From positions 1 to 7,308 of the forward strand of contig JAOUMF010000090.1 of the NCBI GenBank assembly GCA_029881615.1: a stretch of DNA of 7,308 nt. The letters are read 5' to 3'. The notes beneath the pieces are model-generated. The model was not told the DNA's origin, did not search any database, and saw nothing but the letters and a program-made list of their open reading frames with translations. A program made the translations under genes and the position numbers. This document shows positions 6,121 to 7,308 of this stretch, piece after piece; the first letter of the stretch is position 1, and each line of letters starts with the position of its first letter. Origin of the DNA: Alphaproteobacteria bacterium (GTDB lineage: Bacteria; Pseudomonadota; Alphaproteobacteria; UBA8366; JADFVY01).

Positions 6121-7308
6121 ATGAGCGAAGCTGTAGCAATATCGAAATCGGAACGGCCCCGGTCAGAGCGCGGGATCCCGTTCGAACTTGTGTCGGACTA
6201 TAAACCGGCGGGCGACCAGCCGAAAGCTATCGCCGAACTGGTCGAGGGGATCAATAATGGCGAGCGCGATCAGGTGTTGCTGGGGGTAACCGGATCCGGC
6301 AAGACCTTTACCGCCGCCCAGATCATCCAGCAGACCCAGCGCCCGGCGCTGGTGATGGCGCCCAACAAGACGTTGGCGGCCCAGCTTTACGGCGAGATGA
6401 AGAGCTTCTTCCCCCATAACGCGGTGGAATATTTCGTTTCTTACTACGACTATTATCAGCCGGAGGCCTACGTCCCGCGCACCGATACCTTCGTCGAGAA
6501 GGAATCCTCGATCAACGAGCAGATCGATCGGATGCGCCATTCCGCGACCCGTGCGCTGTTCGAGCGCGACGACGTGATCATCGTGGCGAGCGTTTCCTGC
6601 ATTTACGGCATCGGCTCGCCCGAGACCTATTCGGAAATGACCATTACGCTGGAAACCGGCGCGCATCTGGATCGCCGCGCGTTGCTGTCGAGCCTGGTGG
6701 AACTGCAATACAAGCGCAACGACACGAACTTCGTGCGCGGAATGTTTCGCGTGCGCGGGGACACGGTGGAAATTTTCCCGGCCCATTACGAGGATCGCGC
6801 GTGGCGCGTCTCGCTGTTCGGCGACGAGATCGAGGCGATCCACGAATTCGATCCGCTGACCGGCGAAAAAACGGCTCTGCTTGAGGCCGTGCGGGTCTAT
6901 GCCAACAGCCATCACGTGACGCCGCGCCCCACCTTGCTGCAGGCATTGCGCACCATCAAGGCGGAGATGAAACAGCGGTTGGAGGAACTGCACGATCAGG
7001 GCAAGCTGTTGGAGGCGCAACGCATCGAACAGCGCACGACCTTCGACCTGGAGATGATCGAGGCGACCGGCGCCTGTGCGGGCATCGAGAATTATTCGCG
7101 GCATCTGACCGGCCGCGACCCCGGCGAGCCGCCGCCCACCCTGTTTGAATATCTGCCGGAAAACATGCTGTTGTTCGCCGATGAAAGCCACGTTACCGTG
7201 CCCCAGATCGGCGGCATGGCGCGCGGCGATTACGCGCGCAAATCCACGCTGGCGGAATACGGCTTCCGGCTGCCGTCCTGCGTCGATAACCGGCCGCTGA
7301 GTTTCGAT
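6121..7308 (+). CDS. uvrB: Excinuclease ABC subunit B, 3' end cut by window edge
   Basis: The 396 visible residues are the N-terminal part of UvrB (usually 670-730 residues). UvrB is the damage-verifying helicase-like ATPase of nucleotide excision repair, loaded by UvrA before UvrC cuts. [17 protein letters not shown] (21-37) is the family opening. The Walker A motif is GVTGSGKT (55-62, K61), followed by [10 protein letters not shown] (80-89). The β-hairpin that clamps the DNA strand, [17 protein letters not shown], spans about 108-124. The UvrA-interacting domain is recognisable from ELQYKRND (194-201) to [11 protein letters not shown] (210-220). Motif II is DESH at 354-357 in an [13 protein letters not shown] context. 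Helicase motifs IV-VI and the UvrC-binding C-terminus lie outside the window. The ATG at 6121 gives a 20-residue hydrophilic extension before the core; an in-frame ATG at 6067, right after a stop codon, is possible but lies upstream of the likely promoter. No Shine-Dalgarno sequence is spaced correctly, in keeping with a leaderless message. Confidence 0.97.
   Translation, partial: MSEAVAISKSERPRSERGIPFELVSDYKPAGDQPKAIAELVEGINNGERDQVLLGVTGSGKTFTAAQIIQQTQRPALVMAPNKTLAAQLYGEMKSFFPHNAVEYFVSYYDYYQPEAYVPRTDTFVEKESSINEQIDRMRHSATRALFERDDVIIVASVSCIYGIGSPETYSEMTITLETGAHLDRRALLSSLVELQYKRNDTNFVRGMFRVRGDTVEIFPAHYEDRAWRVSLFGDEIEAIHEFDPLTGEKTALLEAVRVYANSHHVTPRPTLLQALRTIKAEMKQRLEELHDQGKLLEAQRIEQRTTFDLEMIEATGACAGIENYSRHLTGRDPGEPPPTLFEYLPENMLLFADESHVTVPQIGGMARGDYARKSTLAEYGFRLPSCVDNRPLSFD

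Overview
The window reads as chromosomal DNA of a GC-rich alphaproteobacterium. Protein-coding parts are visibly GC-biased at third positions. The UvrB and aspartate aminotransferase sequences have the look of alphaproteobacterial housekeeping genes. Upstream of a chemoreceptor gene there is an exact TTAA-N7-TTAAC site, the recognition sequence of CtrA, a regulator restricted to Alphaproteobacteria. A Rhodospirillales-like lineage is plausible but cannot be proved from this sequence.

Layout, left to right. On the minus strand lie: a ketopantoate-reductase-family oxidoreductase (1-780, C-terminus cut by the window edge); a compact cassette (819-1320) made of one small GxxExxY / PD-(D/E)XK-fold gene between two perfect 27-bp terminal inverted repeats; an aspartate aminotransferase (1361-2563) with its own likely promoter; a 365-bp gap holding a clear rho-independent terminator on the minus strand; a 594-residue methyl-accepting chemotaxis protein (2929-4713); an AT-rich 369-bp gap with the CtrA-type site, a promoter candidate and an interrupted palindrome; and an EamA/DMT-family transporter (5083-6003). 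Reading the other way, uvrB starts at 6121 and runs off the right edge. Its likely promoter is placed so that the transcript would begin at, or next to, the start codon.

The genes do not form one pathway. The aminotransferase and the reductase are metabolic genes in the same orientation that were probably adjacent before the 502-bp cassette entered between them. The chemoreceptor is a separate unit bounded by its own promoter region and terminator. The transporter and uvrB diverge from a 117-bp intergenic region. The most unusual item is the GxxExxY cassette: a lower-GC (about 51%) nuclease-fold gene framed by inverted arrays of an 8-bp unit, with no transposase. Second is the putative CtrA control of the chemoreceptor.
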